Source: an uncultured Collinsella sp. (lineage in GTDB: Bacteria > Actinomycetota > Coriobacteriia > Coriobacteriales > Coriobacteriaceae). Taken from it: a stretch of 64,000 nucleotides of DNA. Within the stretch, counting starts at the first letter, position 1, and the number at the start of each line of letters is the position of its first letter. Where the stretch lies: the NCBI GenBank assembly GCA_902495545.1, contig CABUXM010000001.1, positions 1 through 64,000 on the forward strand, given 5' to 3'. This document shows positions 62,543-64,000 of the stretch, piece after piece. The notes below the pieces were generated by a model that saw nothing but the letters and a program-made list of their open reading frames with translations, was not told the DNA's origin and did no database searches. The translations under genes were made by a program, and so were the position numbers.

Positions 62543-63994
62543 TTACTTTTTGCGGGAATTGGTGAAAGCCATGAGAGCCAGGCCAATAGCCAACCAGCCG
62601 ATTACGATGCTCCACTCCACCATGTTGAGGGAGGCGGGAGAGAACGGAATCACGAGCAGGCCGATGATGATGGCGCAGGCAGCGATAGCGAGGCCGATGC
62701 CAAACTTGCCGCCGGGCACCTCGTAGGGACGAGGCAGGTCGGGCTCGGTGAAGCGCATGCGCAGGCAGGCGAGGGCGACCATGCCGCAGGAGAAGATGAA
62801 GGCGAGAGCCGACACGTTGGTCAGAGGAATGAGCATGTTCTTGCCCAGGAACGGACCGATGACGGTGATGACGCCCAGAACGACGCAGGCGAGCTTGGGA
62901 GCGCCGGACTTGGGGTCGACCTCGGCGAATTTCTCGGGCAGCTGGCCCTTGCGGCCCATGGCGAGCATGATGCGGCTCGTGGCGCCGTAGAAGGAGTTCA
63001 TCGGGCCCATGGGTCCAAGCGTGGCGATGACGAGCATGGCCAGGTACAGGAGCATGTTGATACCCTTAAGGCAGGCAAGCGCGGGAACCGGGCTCTTAAC
63101 AAACTCATGCCAGTCGAGGATGGTGCCGAACGAGTAGATGCAGACCATGTAGAAGCCGCCGGCGGCCAGCAGGGCCAGGGAGATGATCTTGCCGAACTTG
63201 TTCCAGTTGAGGCCCTCGGCTGCTTCCTCAGCCTGCTGAGGAATGGTGTCGAAACCGGCGTAGAAGAACGGAGTCAGAACCAGGACCGACACGATGCCGG
63301 CGAACAGGCTGGCGCCCTCGGTAGCGGCCTTGCCGCCGCCAGCGCCGGTGACCTGGGAGAACACGGGCATGGCATTGTCCGGCGAGCCGGTGAACAGCGA
63401 GACGCCCATGGCGAGCAGCATGCCGCAGAGCAGAGCCTTGGTCAGGAAGGCCTGGAGCTTGGCGGCCGAGCTGGCGCCGCGGAAGTTGAGGAAGATGACG
63501 TAGGCTGCGAAGCCGAGCGCGATCAGCGTCGGGAACAGGTAAACGTCGGCGCCCAGGATGGTGTAGAGCTTGACGGCGCGCAGCCACTCAAGACCGGGCA
63601 GGCTGCCGAACATCTCGGACACGAGGGTCGAAATGGCGATGGCCTCCCACGGGCACAGGATACCGTTGCCCAGGGCCAAAAGCCAACCGGTGATGTAGCT
63701 CAGCGTACGACCAAAGCTACGATCGACATACTCGACAATGCCGCCCGAGATGGGGATAGCAGCCGTGAGCTCACCGAAAACAGCTCCGACGGGCACGAGG
63801 AAGATTGCACCCAAGAGGAATGCGATCATAGCGGGAACGGGACCGCCGCCCACGACCATCCAGTCGCCGACCTGCAGAACCCAACCGGTACCGATGATGG
63901 CACCGAAACCGATGGTGAAGAAGTTCCAGAGCGAAAGCGTTTTCTTCATGCCGCCGTTATCCTCGACTGCAACTTCTGCGTTCTTGTCCGCCAT
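62543..63994 (-). CDS. APC-family amino acid permease
   Basis: 483 residues, about twelve helices. It starts KTLSLWNFFTIGFGAIIGTGW, the APC helix-1 motif, and has PISGGIVEYVDRSFG and FFYAGFDTIPQQAEEAAEG, also typical. Probably imports an amino acid or peptide derivative hydrolysed by the downstream amidohydrolase. The ATG is six bases from the window edge, so upstream signals are not seen. Confidence 0.92.
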   Translation of the reverse strand: MADKNAEVAVEDNGGMKKTLSLWNFFTIGFGAIIGTGWVLQVGDWMVVGGGPVPAMIAFLLGAIFLVPVGAVFGELTAAIPISGGIVEYVDRSFGRTLSYITGWLLALGNGILCPWEAIAISTLVSEMFGSLPGLEWLRAVKLYTILGADVYLFPTLIALGFAAYVIFLNFRGASSAAKLQAFLTKALLCGMLLAMGVSLFTGSPDNAMPVFSQVTGAGGGKAATEGASLFAGIVSVLVLTPFFYAGFDTIPQQAEEAAEGLNWNKFGKIISLALLAAGGFYMVCIYSFGTILDWHEFVKSPVPALACLKGINMLLYLAMLVIATLGPMGPMNSFYGATSRIMLAMGRKGQLPEKFAEVDPKSGAPKLACVVLGVITVIGPFLGKNMLIPLTNVSALAFIFSCGMVALACLRMRFTEPDLPRPYEVPGGKFGIGLAIAACAIIIGLLVIPFSPASLNMVEWSIVIGWLAIGLALMAFTNSRKK

Positions 63995-64000
63995 TGTTCC

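Overview
The window looks like part of the chromosome of a Collinsella-type member of the Coriobacteriia (Actinomycetota, gut anaerobe). The basis is high GC, purine-rich Shine-Dalgarno sites, two mannose-family PTS loci, rubrerythrin, clusterless MutY, many GntR/UTRA regulators and numerous GC-rich hairpin repeats. The genus is inferred from gene content and style; no rRNA is present to prove it. Most genes lie on the minus strand.

Layout. 1-8955: 5'-end part of glmM, a DUF4012 membrane protein, an EamA transporter, tRNA-Val, a DUF5710 protein, small hypothetical genes and an AlbA_2/Schlafen-type regulator. 8956-9384: an intergenic region with two copies of an ordered operator-like array. 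9385-14117: PTS locus I (IID, IIC, SIS deglycase, IIB, IIA, GntR). 14544-21365: M16C peptidase, hicAB, 5-formyl-THF cyclo-ligase, metA and a lactate/malate dehydrogenase. 21498-35922: a sugar island with three more SIS deglycase-like genes, three GntR/UTRA regulators and PTS locus II, interrupted by recQ, a YitT protein, a HAD phosphatase and an EamA transporter. 35930-51562: GNAT, threonine aldolase, PAP2, mfd, nth, an ABC exporter, rmuC, a nucleotidyltransferase/HTH pair, small membrane proteins, rubrerythrin, a MutY-like glycosylase and an Rrf2 regulator. 51922-63994: tRNA-Asp, a phosphoesterase, two LytS/LytTR sensor-regulator pairs, a GT2 enzyme, an MFS protein, a zinc-phospholipase-C-like protein, an amidohydrolase and an APC permease.

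How it works together. The SIS/PTS/GntR genes look like a system for importing phosphorylated sugar-amine conjugates (for example Amadori compounds such as fructose-lysine) and splitting them: four divergent deglycase-like enzymes, two mannose-type PTS permeases and four UTRA regulators. Short shared operator-like sequences link particular regulators to particular promoters.

The most unusual non-coding content is a set of repeated elements whose stems differ between copies but stay complementary while their loops or flanks are fixed. They are a ~163 nt element at 25510 and 33835, a ~80-90 nt element at 48441 and 49382, and a dispersed element that even supplies the stop codons of two unrelated genes. 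These are candidates for structured RNAs or hairpin-based mobile repeats.
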